DNA of 64,000 bases from Hyphomicrobiaceae bacterium (GCA_900298995.1 OMIC01000040.1:1-64000), one strand, 5' to 3'; shown: positions 24,502-37,592, numbered from the stretch's first letter. The notes: generated from the letters alone by a model not told the origin. Numbers and translations are program-made.

Positions 24502-25284
24502 TCAGAAGCGCACGACAGCGGCCACGACCGGTCCCTGTTGCACGACGTCGTAGACAAAACCGTTGTTGCGGTAGTCAACACTGACGGCGCGGTAACCGCC
24601 AAACAGCGACCAGTTGTCGTTGATGTCGTAGCCTGCACCAGCCATCAGATCCCACATCAGATCGGAGCCGACACCGAAGCCGCCGATCATGACCCAACTG
24701 ACGGCATAGATGTCAGGCGCAAGGTCGAGACGGATCTTTGCGCCGACAACAGGATCAACCCATGTCACGCCATCATCCCTCGATCCGCCATCCAGCAATC
24801 CGCCCTTCAACTCAAAGTCGCTCTGGACGGACCAGAACCGCGCGCCGCCGAGCAGATCGAGGCGGACCGTGTCCGTATCAAGCACCGAATAGCCGCCGTA
24901 GCCGGACACCATCCAGGTCGCAGCGGTGACATCGATCTTGTCGGCGACGATCCCGAAGGGCGTGCCCACATCGGCGCTCACGCGGGAGTAGGTCAGGTCC
25001 ATGGACAAAAGGAACCGGCCATTGCGTGCTTCACTGATCCCCATCACGGCGACGTCGAGTTTCTCGAGAATGTCGCCGAAACTCAGGTCTACATCCTGGG
25101 GTGGAAGACCCAGAACGCCCACCTGCCCGTTCAACCCCGTACCCCACACATAGGCCGCCGCGGTGAAAGACCAGCCATCCGCCATGGTCTCATTGACGGG
25201 GTCAGCCGCCCAGGCCGACACGGGACAGACCACCAGTGCAAGAAGCAACGACGCCGCTGTTCCGATATTCCGCAGACGGATCAT
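24502..25284 (-). CDS. Outer-membrane beta-barrel protein
   Basis: 260 aa. A signal peptide (TAASLLLALVVCPVSAWA) is followed by alternating amphipathic strands such as WSFTAAAYVWGTGLNGQVGV, GRFLLSMDLTYSRVSAD, WMVSGYGGYSVLD and WSLFGGYRAVSVDY. The C-terminal VVAAVVRF ends in Phe, the BAM recognition signal of outer-membrane proteins. Size and strand pattern fit a small eight-stranded or larger porin-like barrel of unknown role. It converges on the Crp/Fnr gene with an 11-bp gap. Its closeness to the arylsulfatase suggests a possible role in substrate uptake. Confidence 0.85.
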   Translation of the reverse strand: MIRLRNIGTAASLLLALVVCPVSAWAADPVNETMADGWSFTAAAYVWGTGLNGQVGVLGLPPQDVDLSFGDILEKLDVAVMGISEARNGRFLLSMDLTYSRVSADVGTPFGIVADKIDVTAATWMVSGYGGYSVLDTDTVRLDLLGGARFWSVQSDFELKGGLLDGGSRDDGVTWVDPVVGAKIRLDLAPDIYAVSWVMIGGFGVGSDLMWDLMAGAGYDINDNWSLFGGYRAVSVDYRNNGFVYDVVQQGPVVAAVVRF

Positions 25285-25409
25285 GAAAATCTTCCCCTGA
25301 AGCTTCCCATGCTATCCAGATGGGATGCTGGAAAAGTCTCGAAACCGACAATTCCGGAATATTCTTGTCCAGCGTTCTTGCCGGAGACTGGCCTCTGTGG
25401 CCGGGTTGC

Positions 25410-26882
25410 TCAGGTCACCCCAACAAAGTCCGCCAGAGCGCGCGCCGTCCCCCGTGACCAGATATCCGAGAGTGACTTGCTGAAGGCTGCACGGAAAACC
25501 GAGGCCTGCGCCACATCGCCGTAGACATCCTCCATTCCGAGCCAGTCCAGCGGGCTGATTCTGGCCCTTTGCGCGAGTTCGGTGAGGCGCGCCCAGGCAG
25601 GATCACCTGCCGTGATGGCCTTGCCTGTTTCTGTCGTTCCGGCACAGTGACGGCACCAGAGGGCCGATTCGAATGCCAGCGCATCGATGGACGCGCCAGC
25701 CCTCAGGCGATCCCGAACCACCGGAACGATGAACTTCGGCTGGCGGTTGGATCCATCGAAGGCGAGCCGCGGAATCGTGTCGCCGATCTTCGGGTTCGAA
25801 AAGCGGCGATGGATAAGGTGATAATAATCGCCAAGAACCACGCCCGGTACCGGAGGTACAGTCGGCATGATCTCGTCATGTTCGATCTTTGCGAAGAAGG
25901 CACCCACCAGCGGATGGTTCATCGCGTCATGAACGAAGTGGATGTCGAGCAGGCTGGCCGGATAGGCAATGGCTGCATGGCCGCCATTGAGAATGCGAAT
26001 CTTCATGAACTCGAAGGGCGTCACATCGGGCACGAATTGCACGCCCGCCTCCTCAAGTGCCGGACGGCCATTGCAGAAATTGTCCTCGAGAACCCACTGG
26101 ATGAATTCCTCGCAATAGACCGGCCAATTGTCCTCGATGCCAAAATCCTGCGCGAGCAGCTTGCGCTCGCGATCGGTGGTGGCAGGCGTGATGCGATCCA
26201 CCATGCCATTCGGGAAAGCCGCCGTCTCCTCGATCCAGCGCGCAAGCTCAGGATCATAGAGGTGCGCGACACCGGCCACGGCATTGCGTGCAACCACGCC
26301 ATTGTGCGGAATGTTGTCACATGACATCACCGTGAAGGGTTTGAGCCCCGCGTCGCGGCGGCGTTTCAGACCAAGTGCGACGAGGCCGAACACGGTGTGG
26401 GGATCTTCCGGATTCTGCCCGTCGCGGGCAATCTCAGGAGACTCCGGATTGAAGGTGCCGGTGGCAGGGTCAATGAAATAGCCGCCTTCGGTCACCGTAA
26501 TCGAGACGATGCGGATGGCGGGATCGGCAAGCCGTGCGACAATGGCTGCCCGATCCTCCGGCGGAATGAAGTCGAGCATGACACCTGTCACACGCGCGCG
26601 GCTGACATCAGCCTCCTGCTCCACGACGGTGGTCAGCCAGTCCTGAGCCTTCAACGCATCATGCATCTGACGGTCGGCAGGCCTGACGCCCGTGCCAATC
26701 ACCGCCCAGTCGCGGCTCTTGCCGGCATTGAACAGCCGGTCGAGATAGACTGCCTGATGGGCGCGGTGGAAGTTGCCAAGTCCGAAATGCAGGATGCCGG
26801 CGTGGAGATCGGTGGCTGCATAGCCAGGGGTTGCTATGCCGGTTTTCAGGTTCGGAAGGCTGGCGCGGGAAAGCTTGGTCAT
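25410..26882 (-). CDS. Mannitol-dehydrogenase-family oxidoreductase
   Basis: 490 aa from ATG 26,882, with AGAGAG about 10 bases upstream. The polyol-specific long-chain dehydrogenase family is shown by ILHFGLGNFHRAHQAVYLD (NAD-binding start), MSCDNIPHNGVVARNAV, MVDRITPATT and the catalytic KIRILNGGHAAIAYPA segment. Members oxidise mannitol or arabitol to fructose or xylulose, or reduce uronates; sequence alone does not decide which. The neighbouring sorbitol-dehydrogenase-like gene, 61 bp upstream, repeats the smoS-mtlK pairing known in Rhodobacter, so a mannitol/sorbitol role is likely. Confidence 0.92.
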   Translation of the reverse strand: MTKLSRASLPNLKTGIATPGYAATDLHAGILHFGLGNFHRAHQAVYLDRLFNAGKSRDWAVIGTGVRPADRQMHDALKAQDWLTTVVEQEADVSRARVTGVMLDFIPPEDRAAIVARLADPAIRIVSITVTEGGYFIDPATGTFNPESPEIARDGQNPEDPHTVFGLVALGLKRRRDAGLKPFTVMSCDNIPHNGVVARNAVAGVAHLYDPELARWIEETAAFPNGMVDRITPATTDRERKLLAQDFGIEDNWPVYCEEFIQWVLEDNFCNGRPALEEAGVQFVPDVTPFEFMKIRILNGGHAAIAYPASLLDIHFVHDAMNHPLVGAFFAKIEHDEIMPTVPPVPGVVLGDYYHLIHRRFSNPKIGDTIPRLAFDGSNRQPKFIVPVVRDRLRAGASIDALAFESALWCRHCAGTTETGKAITAGDPAWARLTELAQRARISPLDWLGMEDVYGDVAQASVFRAAFSKSLSDIWSRGTARALADFVGVT

Positions 26883-26943
26883 GTCAGTCAGTCTCTCTTG
26901 GGTCGTGGCGCGCAAGCGAACCGCCAGTACTTCCGGATCCCGA

Positions 26944-27714
26944 TCAGCTCATCCACTGGCCACCATCAACATTATAGGTCTGTGCCACCACATAGTCACT
27001 CTCTCCGGAAGCGAGAAATATGGCACAGCCGACGTGATCCTCGGGTTTGCCCATGCGCCCGAAGGGAACACCCTCGCCGACCAGGCGCTTCTTCTCGCCT
27101 CTGGGGCGATTCTCATAGCGGGCGAAGAGCGCATCGACGCGATCCCACATCGGGGTATCGACAACACCGGGCGAGATGCCGTTGACATTGATGCCATGGG
27201 GGATGAGCGCAAGCCCCGCCGATTGGGTGAGCGAGATCACAGCAGCCTTGGCAGCGCAGTAGACCGCCACCAGCGGTTCACCGCGCCGTCCGGCCTGTGA
27301 GGCGAAATTGATGACCTTGCCACCCTTGCCGCGGCGCTTCATGCTCTCGGCCACTTCCTGCAGCATGAAGATGAGACCCTTGACGTTGACGCCAAACACA
27401 AAGTCATAGCTCGCTTCGGTGATCTCGCCCCATGGCGCCATGTCGAACACCGCTGCGTTGTTGACGAGAATGTCGATGCCGCCGAATCGCGCTTCTGCCT
27501 CCGCCACGCAAGCCCTGATCTGGTCCATCCGGGTGACATCGAGCGCAAATGCAAAGCAGCCATTTCCAAGTGCCCGCGCGGTCTGTTCTGCTTCCGCGAG
27601 GTTGATGTCGGCCACGCAGACGCGAGCACCCTCCCGCACATAGCCCTCTGCGATTGCAGCGCCTATTCCACGCGCACCGCCGGTGATGATAGCCGTCTTT
27701 CCCTGAAGCCGCAT
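26944..27714 (-). CDS. smoS: SDR, sorbitol (L-iditol) 2-dehydrogenase-like
   Basis: 256 aa, classical SDR very like SmoS/PolS: cofactor motif TGGARGIG near the N-terminus, VADINLAEAEQTARAL, NNAAVFD, catalytic Ser in NFASQAGRRGEP, YCAAK and C-terminal TYNVDGGQWMS. SmoS oxidises sorbitol to fructose and galactitol to tagatose with NAD. A strong GGGAGGAG ribosome site precedes ATG 27,714. It is probably cotranscribed with the downstream mannitol-dehydrogenase gene. The polyol ABC transporter that usually accompanies this pair is absent here; the importer at 9.4-13.6 kb may serve instead. The symbol is given by similarity only. Confidence 0.85.
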   Translation of the reverse strand: MRLQGKTAIITGGARGIGAAIAEGYVREGARVCVADINLAEAEQTARALGNGCFAFALDVTRMDQIRACVAEAEARFGGIDILVNNAAVFDMAPWGEITEASYDFVFGVNVKGLIFMLQEVAESMKRRGKGGKVINFASQAGRRGEPLVAVYCAAKAAVISLTQSAGLALIPHGINVNGISPGVVDTPMWDRVDALFARYENRPRGEKKRLVGEGVPFGRMGKPEDHVGCAIFLASGESDYVVAQTYNVDGGQWMS

Positions 27715-27877
27715 GTGCCCGTCTCCTCCCGTTTCCGGCGTCCTGACAATAGCCCGGATCAGACCGCCTGTCTCGGATGCCGACAGGCTTCAGCAGGGCG
27801 TGACGCCAGACCGGCCACCGCAGTTGTCGCAGAGAGCGGCCGGGACGATGATGCATCGCCTGAGTGGCATCGGCTGG

Positions 27878-29488
27878 TCAGCCGAGGAAGCGGTTCAGCA
27901 CGTTGCGGGTCACTTGCATAACGGCCTCATCGTGGCGCGCCAGACCCATCACCCAGTCGCAGGTGCCGGCGTGGAAGACCTCACCCCGGCCCCTTTCGAA
28001 GTGAACGATCATGCCGCAGCCACGCTTCGTGGCCTCAATTGCCGCCACATCAGTCCGTCCGGTCAGCACGGAGGCGACATATTCGGCATCCTCACTGCCG
28101 AGGAAGCTCCGGCCTGGATGGATCGTGGGACCCTCCTCGATCGTCGAGGACAGGCCAAGCGCAAGGATGGACATGCCCGCCGGCGCCCAAGCGGGATCGG
28201 CAGGGAAGGGAAGGCCGCCACGGATCTCATAGGGCAGACCGTCGACCTCGTAGCCGAAGATGCGCGAATGTGCGCCGAGTATGTCGCCATAGTAAAGGCC
28301 CGTGCCAGCAAAGGCCCAATGCTCCGGACGGTAGACAGGAAAACCCCTCGCACCGCGCGGCGAACAGCCCGACCATGACGCATAGAGGCCATGGGTGGCA
28401 TTGAGACCGAAACTCGCCGCTCCGGGCCTGCCGATCTCGGGTGCTTCCCAGGATTCGGTGACCAGATGGCGCGGACCCGTGGTCATCAGCGGGTCTTCGG
28501 CACGGGCAAGATATTTGTAGCAGACCTGGCGGCGGCCTTCGTCTTCAAGGCGGATCTGCCACATGAAATTGCCGGCCAGCCGCGCAATCCTGCCGCCACC
28601 ATCAACATAGGCATCGATCGCGTCGCGCATCTCCCAGGACCAGTATTCATCATGGCCCCCCAGCGCGATGCAGCCGTATCCTTCGATCAGTTCAGGCTGA
28701 AGATGAAGATCGGTCTGGGTGATGACATCGAGCGCATAGCCCTCCGCTTCCGCCCAGCACAGGAAATGTCGCTCGAAGCTCGCCCAGCCGGCGGACATGT
28801 ATTTCTTGGAATAGCCATTGGCGTAAGCCCACTCCATGTGCGGATAGCGCGGTTCCGACATGATCGGCGGATCCTCTGCCAGAACGGCGCGCGGCGCCTC
28901 CGGCGGCAGGCTCACAAAGCCCCTAGCAAAGGGCCTCTCAATGCTGAGAACTGGCGAGAAGCGATCGCCCCGTGGACCGCAATAGCCCTGATAATGGTTG
29001 GAGCCGCCCCAGTCATTGTAGGCTGTCCAGGTGGCCGTGGCAGCGATCAAAAGCAGCCGACCGCGTCGCGAAGCGTGGGGTTGCGGCTTCACGATGAAGA
29101 CGTGCTCATGCATGTCGTGACCCGCACGGCAGCGCAGGATGTAACCGCCGGAGGGCCACTCCGCAGGGATCACGTGCTCGAAGGATACAGGCCAGCTGCA
29201 GCCAGTCACGGAACACGCCTCCGGCGTCTCGCGCCAGACGCCGCCAAGCCCGCTGCGTTGCAACAGAGTGCGCGGCTGCAAGCCGTCGCGGATCACCTCG
29301 ATCGAATAGGCAGGCGCGTTGGTGCAGACGCTGACACGGAGGATTTCACCCGGCGCATAGGACAGCCGGTCCGTATAGCTCCAGATGCGCGGCTCCGGCG
29401 GCGGCACGGCGAACGGACGCTCGGCGTAATTTCCGAGCACGGCGTTTCGCAGCCAGGCTTCATCACGCTGCGGCAGGGCCGCGCCCAT
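27878..29488 (-). CDS. N,N-dimethylformamidase beta-subunit-like protein
   Basis: 536 aa, similar to the large (beta) subunit C-terminal domain of N,N-dimethylformamidase. Recognisable parts are IWSYTDRLSYAPGEILRVSV (a beta-sandwich), LLIAATATWTAYNDWGGSNHY, FERHFLCWAEAEGYALDVIT, CIALGGHDEYWSWEMRDAID and a C-terminal VHFERGRGEVFHAGTCDWV. DMFase hydrolyses dimethylformamide. Many homologues have no proven substrate, and no small alpha subunit gene is seen. It starts at ATG 29,488, overlapping the upstream stop as TGATG, so it is translationally coupled to the serine hydrolase. There is no signal peptide. Confidence 0.8.
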   Translation of the reverse strand: MGAALPQRDEAWLRNAVLGNYAERPFAVPPPEPRIWSYTDRLSYAPGEILRVSVCTNAPAYSIEVIRDGLQPRTLLQRSGLGGVWRETPEACSVTGCSWPVSFEHVIPAEWPSGGYILRCRAGHDMHEHVFIVKPQPHASRRGRLLLIAATATWTAYNDWGGSNHYQGYCGPRGDRFSPVLSIERPFARGFVSLPPEAPRAVLAEDPPIMSEPRYPHMEWAYANGYSKKYMSAGWASFERHFLCWAEAEGYALDVITQTDLHLQPELIEGYGCIALGGHDEYWSWEMRDAIDAYVDGGGRIARLAGNFMWQIRLEDEGRRQVCYKYLARAEDPLMTTGPRHLVTESWEAPEIGRPGAASFGLNATHGLYASWSGCSPRGARGFPVYRPEHWAFAGTGLYYGDILGAHSRIFGYEVDGLPYEIRGGLPFPADPAWAPAGMSILALGLSSTIEEGPTIHPGRSFLGSEDAEYVASVLTGRTDVAAIEATKRGCGMIVHFERGRGEVFHAGTCDWVMGLARHDEAVMQVTRNVLNRFLG

Positions 29489-30645
29489 CACCGCACCGCA
29501 GCGGCCATGGCGCGAAACATCGCCAGCGTCAGGCGATCGAGGCCATCATCAGCCGGAATGGGCTGTGAGGATTGCTTGACCGCAACCATGCCGGATACGG
29601 TGTCAACATAGATCCACTGGCCATGGATGCCGATGGCACAGAGAACTTCGCCGGAGGGTTCCGGTACATACCACTTGGAACGATACCGGCCCTCCGGGAA
29701 CACCCCCGCCATTTCTCCGCGTGACCAGGCCACCGCATCACCACCAAGACGGATGTCGTCGATCCAGCTCTGCGGCACGATGCGCCGGTCACCGTGGACG
29801 CCGCCCATGCGAACCATCTCGCCAAACCGGGCAAGATCGGCAAGCGTCGTACAGATGCCGCCCGCGGTGCGCGCGGCACCGAAACGGTCGAGCGTGATGC
29901 AGGCATCACTGGCCATGCCCATGGGCTGCCAGACGTGGCGAGACAGCAGCGTGGAAAAGGGTTCGCCGCCAGCCCGCTCGAGAATCCAGCCCAGCATGTC
30001 GGTGTTGGGAGAGACATAATGAAACCGGTGGCCATGCGGATAATCGGCGCGTGGAAGCCGGGCGATGAAAGCGTGCAGTCCTTCGGGATCCGCCACCTCG
30101 CCGGGTGGGTTCCACCCCATGGCAACACGGTAGCGCGCCACGTCACCCTGCGGATCGAGATAGTCCTCGGTGAAACGGATGCTCACCGCCATGTCGAGAA
30201 CATGCCGGACCGTGCAATCGCCATAGGCCGAGCCTGCAGCCTCCGGAACATAGCGGGTGACGCCCGCGGCCGGATCGAGGCGCCCCTGCTCCACCAGAAT
30301 GCCAGCCAGCATGGCGCTGATTGACTTGCTCACCGAGAAGACGATGTGGCGGCTTTCGGGTGACTGATGGACATAGCGCTGTGCCGCGACGGCACCGCGC
30401 GCCAACACCATGAAGCCATCGGTGTGGGTGAGGCCCAGAATAGCCTCCGCCGTCAGGGTTTCGCCCTGCCACGGCACGGTGATTGCCGCAAGATCGAGAC
30501 CGGGGCCCGTGGGCAAGGGCTGGCCGAGGCTCCCCCGGCTGATCGGGGCGACGGGCAGGAGCGCGTCAACATGGGTGAAGCCCCATATGCTGTGGGGATG
30601 CTGCCGCCAGTTGACGAGACTTGCCTCGGGGTGTCCGCCACTCAT
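29488..30645 (-). CDS. Class C beta-lactamase-family serine hydrolase
   Basis: 385 aa, no signal peptide, so probably a cytoplasmic esterase/amidase relative and not a drug beta-lactamase. The active-site SxxK lies in VFSVSKSISAMLAG, a Tyr-x-Asn-like element in FHYVSPNTDMLGW, and a C-terminal AIGIHGQWIYVD region stands in for the KTG motif (HGQW). It starts 12 bp after the gyrB stop with no good Shine-Dalgarno sequence, and overlaps the next gene by TGATG. The pair may process an amide or ester; the substrate is unknown. Confidence 0.85.
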   Translation of the reverse strand: MSGGHPEASLVNWRQHPHSIWGFTHVDALLPVAPISRGSLGQPLPTGPGLDLAAITVPWQGETLTAEAILGLTHTDGFMVLARGAVAAQRYVHQSPESRHIVFSVSKSISAMLAGILVEQGRLDPAAGVTRYVPEAAGSAYGDCTVRHVLDMAVSIRFTEDYLDPQGDVARYRVAMGWNPPGEVADPEGLHAFIARLPRADYPHGHRFHYVSPNTDMLGWILERAGGEPFSTLLSRHVWQPMGMASDACITLDRFGAARTAGGICTTLADLARFGEMVRMGGVHGDRRIVPQSWIDDIRLGGDAVAWSRGEMAGVFPEGRYRSKWYVPEPSGEVLCAIGIHGQWIYVDTVSGMVAVKQSSQPIPADDGLDRLTLAMFRAMAAAVR

Positions 30646-30657
30646 GCAGATATCGGA

Positions 30658-34238
<3,581 letters not shown>

Positions 34239-34246
34239 AAGCAGGC

Positions 34247-35359
34247 TTATACCCGCATGGGCATCAGCACATAGAGGGCCTGTTCGTCGGCGGGGTCGCG
34301 AATGATTGTGGGCGATCCCGCATCGGCAAGATTGAACTCCATCTGGTCGGACTTGATCTGGCCTGCGACATCCATGAGATAGCGGGCGTTGAAGCCGATA
34401 TCGATCGGCCCCGCATCATAGACGCAGACCACCTCTTCCTCTGCGGACCCCGAATCCGGGTTGTGGACCGCGAGCACGACTTTGTTGCCGCCGATCTGAA
34501 GCTTGACGGCCCGGCCCTTCTCCATCGAGATGGTCGAGACGCGGTCAACGGCAGCGGCGAAGGCCGCCGTGTCTAGCGTCAGCTTCTTGTCGTTGTTGCG
34601 CGGAATAACGCGCTCATAATCGGGGAAGGTGCCATCGATCAGCTTCGAGGTGAGTACGAGATCACCTGCGGCAAAGCGTATCTTCGACGCCGACAGCGCA
34701 ACGTCGACCGCGCCATCGACACCGTCAAAGAGCTTGACCACTTCGAGCACCGTCTTGCGCGGAACGATGACGCCGGGCATTCCCTTGGCCCCTTCAGGCC
34801 GCGCAATCTCCGCCTGGGCAAGCCGGTGTCCGTCCGTGGCCACGGCCCTCAGCATGCCCAAGGCCTGTACCTCATGGAAATAGATGCCGTTGAGATAGTA
34901 GCGGGTTTCCTCCGTGGAAATGGCAAAGCGGGTCTTTTCGATCAGACCTTTCAGATCAACCGCAGCGACTGCAAAGCTGTTGGGAAAATCGCCCGCCGCG
35001 AGGTCTGGAAAATCCTCATGGGGAAGGGCTTGCAGCGCGAAGCGCGAGCGCCCGGCAAAGATCGACACGCGCTGGCCATCGGTTGCCTGTTCGAGTTCGA
35101 GCTGCGCCCCGTCAGGGAGCTTGCGCACGATGTCATAGAGCATGTGGGCCGGAACGGTTGCCGCCCCGCCGCGCGCCACCTCGGACGGAATGCTCTCGAC
35201 AATCTCAATGTCGAGGTCAGTTGCCGTCAGCTTGAGCCGCCCCTGAGCCGCCTGCAACAGGACGTTCGAGAGGATCGGAATGGTGTTGCGCCGCTCCACC
35301 ACGCTTTGCACATGCGTGAGCGCCTTGAGGAAGGCTGACCTTTCGATCGTGACGCGCAT
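34247..35359 (-). CDS. dnaN: DNA polymerase III beta subunit (sliding clamp)
   Basis: 370 aa, normal for the clamp monomer, with three repeated domains. Typical segments are MRVTIERSAFLKALTHVQSV at the start, FAISTEETRYYLNGIYFH, DGHRLAQAEI, and a C-terminal end PADEQALYVLMPMRV. The dimer encircles DNA and tethers the polymerase. It lies 95 bp downstream of dnaA and 8 bp upstream of recF. Confidence 0.99.
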   Translation of the reverse strand: MRVTIERSAFLKALTHVQSVVERRNTIPILSNVLLQAAQGRLKLTATDLDIEIVESIPSEVARGGAATVPAHMLYDIVRKLPDGAQLELEQATDGQRVSIFAGRSRFALQALPHEDFPDLAAGDFPNSFAVAAVDLKGLIEKTRFAISTEETRYYLNGIYFHEVQALGMLRAVATDGHRLAQAEIARPEGAKGMPGVIVPRKTVLEVVKLFDGVDGAVDVALSASKIRFAAGDLVLTSKLIDGTFPDYERVIPRNNDKKLTLDTAAFAAAVDRVSTISMEKGRAVKLQIGGNKVVLAVHNPDSGSAEEEVVCVYDAGPIDIGFNARYLMDVAGQIKSDQMEFNLADAGSPTIIRDPADEQALYVLMPMRV

Positions 35360-35454
35360 AACCGGATGTCCCCTCGCTGATGCTGGCCCGGCCGTTCGCC
35401 GGGCCGGAAACTTTGGCGCGGATGGGCCCGAAGTTCAAGGGGTACGGGTGGTTT

Positions 35455-36888
35455 TCAGCCCTGTTCCACAAGGCGGATGAGCAACGCCACCTCGCGGGCC
35501 AGCCGGTCATCGGTCTTGATCTGGTCCTCAATCTTGCGCACCGCGTGAAGCACGGTGGAATGATCGCGCCCACCGAACCGGCGGCCGATTTCGGGAAGCG
35601 AGCGGGCGGTCATCTTCTTGGCCAGATACATGCCGATTTGCCGGGGAACCACCACGCTGCGCGCCCGCCGGGGCGACAGGAGATCGGTGCGGCCCACATT
35701 GAAGTGACGGCCGACCACTTTCAGGATGTCGTCGATCTTGATGCGCGATCCATCAGGTGTTGCCTGCATGTCGCGAAGCACAAGGGAGGCGAGGTCGAGC
35801 GTCACGGCAGCCTGATTGAACTGCTGATAGGCGGCGATGCGGTTCAGCGCGCCCTCAAGCTCGCGGCCTGAACCGGTGATGCGGTTGGCGATGAACTCGA
35901 GAACATCGCTGGGAATGATGACGGATGGGTCACGCTTCAGCATCGTCTCATAACGGCTGGCGAGTATGCGGCGCCTGGTGTCGAGATCGGGCGTTTCGAT
36001 GTCCACGACAAGGCCGCCCATCAGGCGCGAGCGCATGCGCTGGTCGATCGAGTCGAGCTGTGCGGGGGGCACATCGGCGGCGACGATCACCTGACGGCGC
36101 GAGTCCACCAGCGAATTGAAGGCGTTGCAGAATTCCTGCTGCATGGTCTTGCCCTGCAGGAACTGGAAATCATCGATGAGCAGCACATCGACCGAGGCGA
36201 ACTGGTCCTTGAAGGCCAGAGTGTCGCGCTGGCGCAGCGCCATCACGAAATTGATCATGAACCGTTCGGCCGTTAGGACCATCACCTTGCGGTCGGGCCA
36301 GCGTTCGCGGATGCGATGCGCAACGGCGGTGAGCAGATGGGTCTTGCCCAGTCCCGAACCGGCATGGACGAACAGCGGATTGAAGCTGATGGCCGACCCA
36401 GGCGCTGCCTCGGCCACGCGGCACATGGCGGCATGCGCCAACTGGTTGGAGGCGCCCACCACAAAGGTATCGAAGGTCTGCCCCGGGTCAAGCTGCGGAG
36501 CACGTTCGACGGCCGCCTGGGCCGCGGCGATCACCTGCGGAACTGCACCGGCTGCCCCATTAACGGGTACTGCGCCCGCTGCATCTTCCGACGCAGGCCG
36601 CACGACGGCAAGTCCGCCCCGCATCCGCACCCGCACGAGCAGGGTGTCAAACGGGCCAAGCTCGGCCTCGCCGATCTTCTGCAGACGCGACAGATAATGC
36701 GTCTCGATCCAAGACTTCAGGAACCGCGTGGGTACGGACACCACGAGGCGGCCGGAGGACAGTTCCTCGATCTCCATGCGGGCAAACCAGGAGGTGTAAA
36801 GATCTTCACCGAGCTCAGCACGCAGCCGTTGCGCGACGCGGTCCCATCTTTTTTTCACATCTGGCTCTACAGTCATCGTCTTCCGCAT
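35455..36888 (-). CDS. dnaA: Chromosomal replication initiator DnaA
   Basis: 477 aa. The N-terminal domain I (KKRWDRVAQRLRAELGEDLYTSW) is followed by a variable linker and an AAA+ domain with Walker A HAGSGLGKTHLLTAV, Walker B VLLIDDFQFLQGK and sensor residues. The C-terminal domain IV carries the DnaA-box recognition sequence GGRDHSTVLHAVRKIE. ATG 36,888 is taken as the start; ATG 36,876 is also possible and neither has an ideal ribosome site. It initiates replication and regulates its own operon in many bacteria. Confidence 0.98.
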   Translation of the reverse strand: MRKTMTVEPDVKKRWDRVAQRLRAELGEDLYTSWFARMEIEELSSGRLVVSVPTRFLKSWIETHYLSRLQKIGEAELGPFDTLLVRVRMRGGLAVVRPASEDAAGAVPVNGAAGAVPQVIAAAQAAVERAPQLDPGQTFDTFVVGASNQLAHAAMCRVAEAAPGSAISFNPLFVHAGSGLGKTHLLTAVAHRIRERWPDRKVMVLTAERFMINFVMALRQRDTLAFKDQFASVDVLLIDDFQFLQGKTMQQEFCNAFNSLVDSRRQVIVAADVPPAQLDSIDQRMRSRLMGGLVVDIETPDLDTRRRILASRYETMLKRDPSVIIPSDVLEFIANRITGSGRELEGALNRIAAYQQFNQAAVTLDLASLVLRDMQATPDGSRIKIDDILKVVGRHFNVGRTDLLSPRRARSVVVPRQIGMYLAKKMTARSLPEIGRRFGGRDHSTVLHAVRKIEDQIKTDDRLAREVALLIRLVEQG

Positions 36889-37552
36889 CCCCTGGCGCGC
36901 ATTCTGCGTCGCGCCCCATCGCCGCGGTCAAGCCCCAAGGCTCAACCACCTTTTTCATTCCATCGATCCGGCTGTCCAGAATTAGTCGGCTACCGGGCCA
37001 TACGTGGCCATTTCCGATCTGATCATCCCATGCCCCTGCCGTCGCATCAGTGCCGTCACCGTCCTGCTGCAATCGGGTCCGTCACTGCCCGCAATCCCCA
37101 CTCTTCAATGCATCTACGTCCGGGCGGACGCCACCCCAGAAACACAACGACTCACCGCTCGACGACCGCCACGACTGAAGATCATCATGGCGACGTCCTG
37201 CACGCGGGTGAATGGACCAGAGGCCCGCCCGCGATGAAAACCTTACAAAAGCGTTATCAGCGCAAGCAACTTGATTCCGAAAACGCTCCGTACACGGATT
37301 CAGCGCCGTGCATCGGGGGCAAGACAGGCTTTCCGGCCGCCAAACCTAACACCCTGAGAACGCTTCTGTTTTGTGGGGCACTTGCACCGTGTGCGTGCGA
37401 AGAAGCACCCCTACAACTTTAGAGAATTTGACGACAGCGAACAGGCAACTGCGGGTCGCCGCTTGGTCCATTTTGACACGACATCTCCAAGCCCATGAAA
37501 AATTTATGTTTTTCATGCGCGAGACATTCCGTCCCCGGATCAATGTTGAGTC

Positions 37553-37561
37553 TGTGGACAA
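37553..37561 (-). promoter_or_regulatory. DnaA-box-like nonamer TTGTCCACA
   Basis: The plus strand reads TGTGGACAA, the complement of TTGTCCACA, one mismatch from the DnaA box TTATCCACA. It is next to the rpsT terminator and about 660 bp upstream of dnaA. A single site could serve dnaA autoregulation or be chance. Confidence 0.35.
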
Positions 37562-37562
37562 C

Positions 37563-37592
37563 GAAAAAACGCCGGACAAACCCTGTCCGGCG
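37563..37592 (-). terminator. Rho-independent terminator of rpsT
   Basis: On the minus strand CGCCGGACA pairs with TGTCCGGCG around a short loop, and the stem runs straight into TTTTTTCGT. It sits about 40 bp after the rpsT stop at 37,634, the right place and orientation. Confidence 0.85.

Noticed and set aside
27735-27800. Terminator after the DMFase-like gene (CCTGTC/GACAGG hairpin)
   Set aside because: The stem is only 6 bp and is not followed by a T run.
29488-30645. Antibiotic-resistance beta-lactamase
   Set aside because: No signal peptide is present, the class C KTG motif is replaced, and it is coupled to an amidase-like gene.
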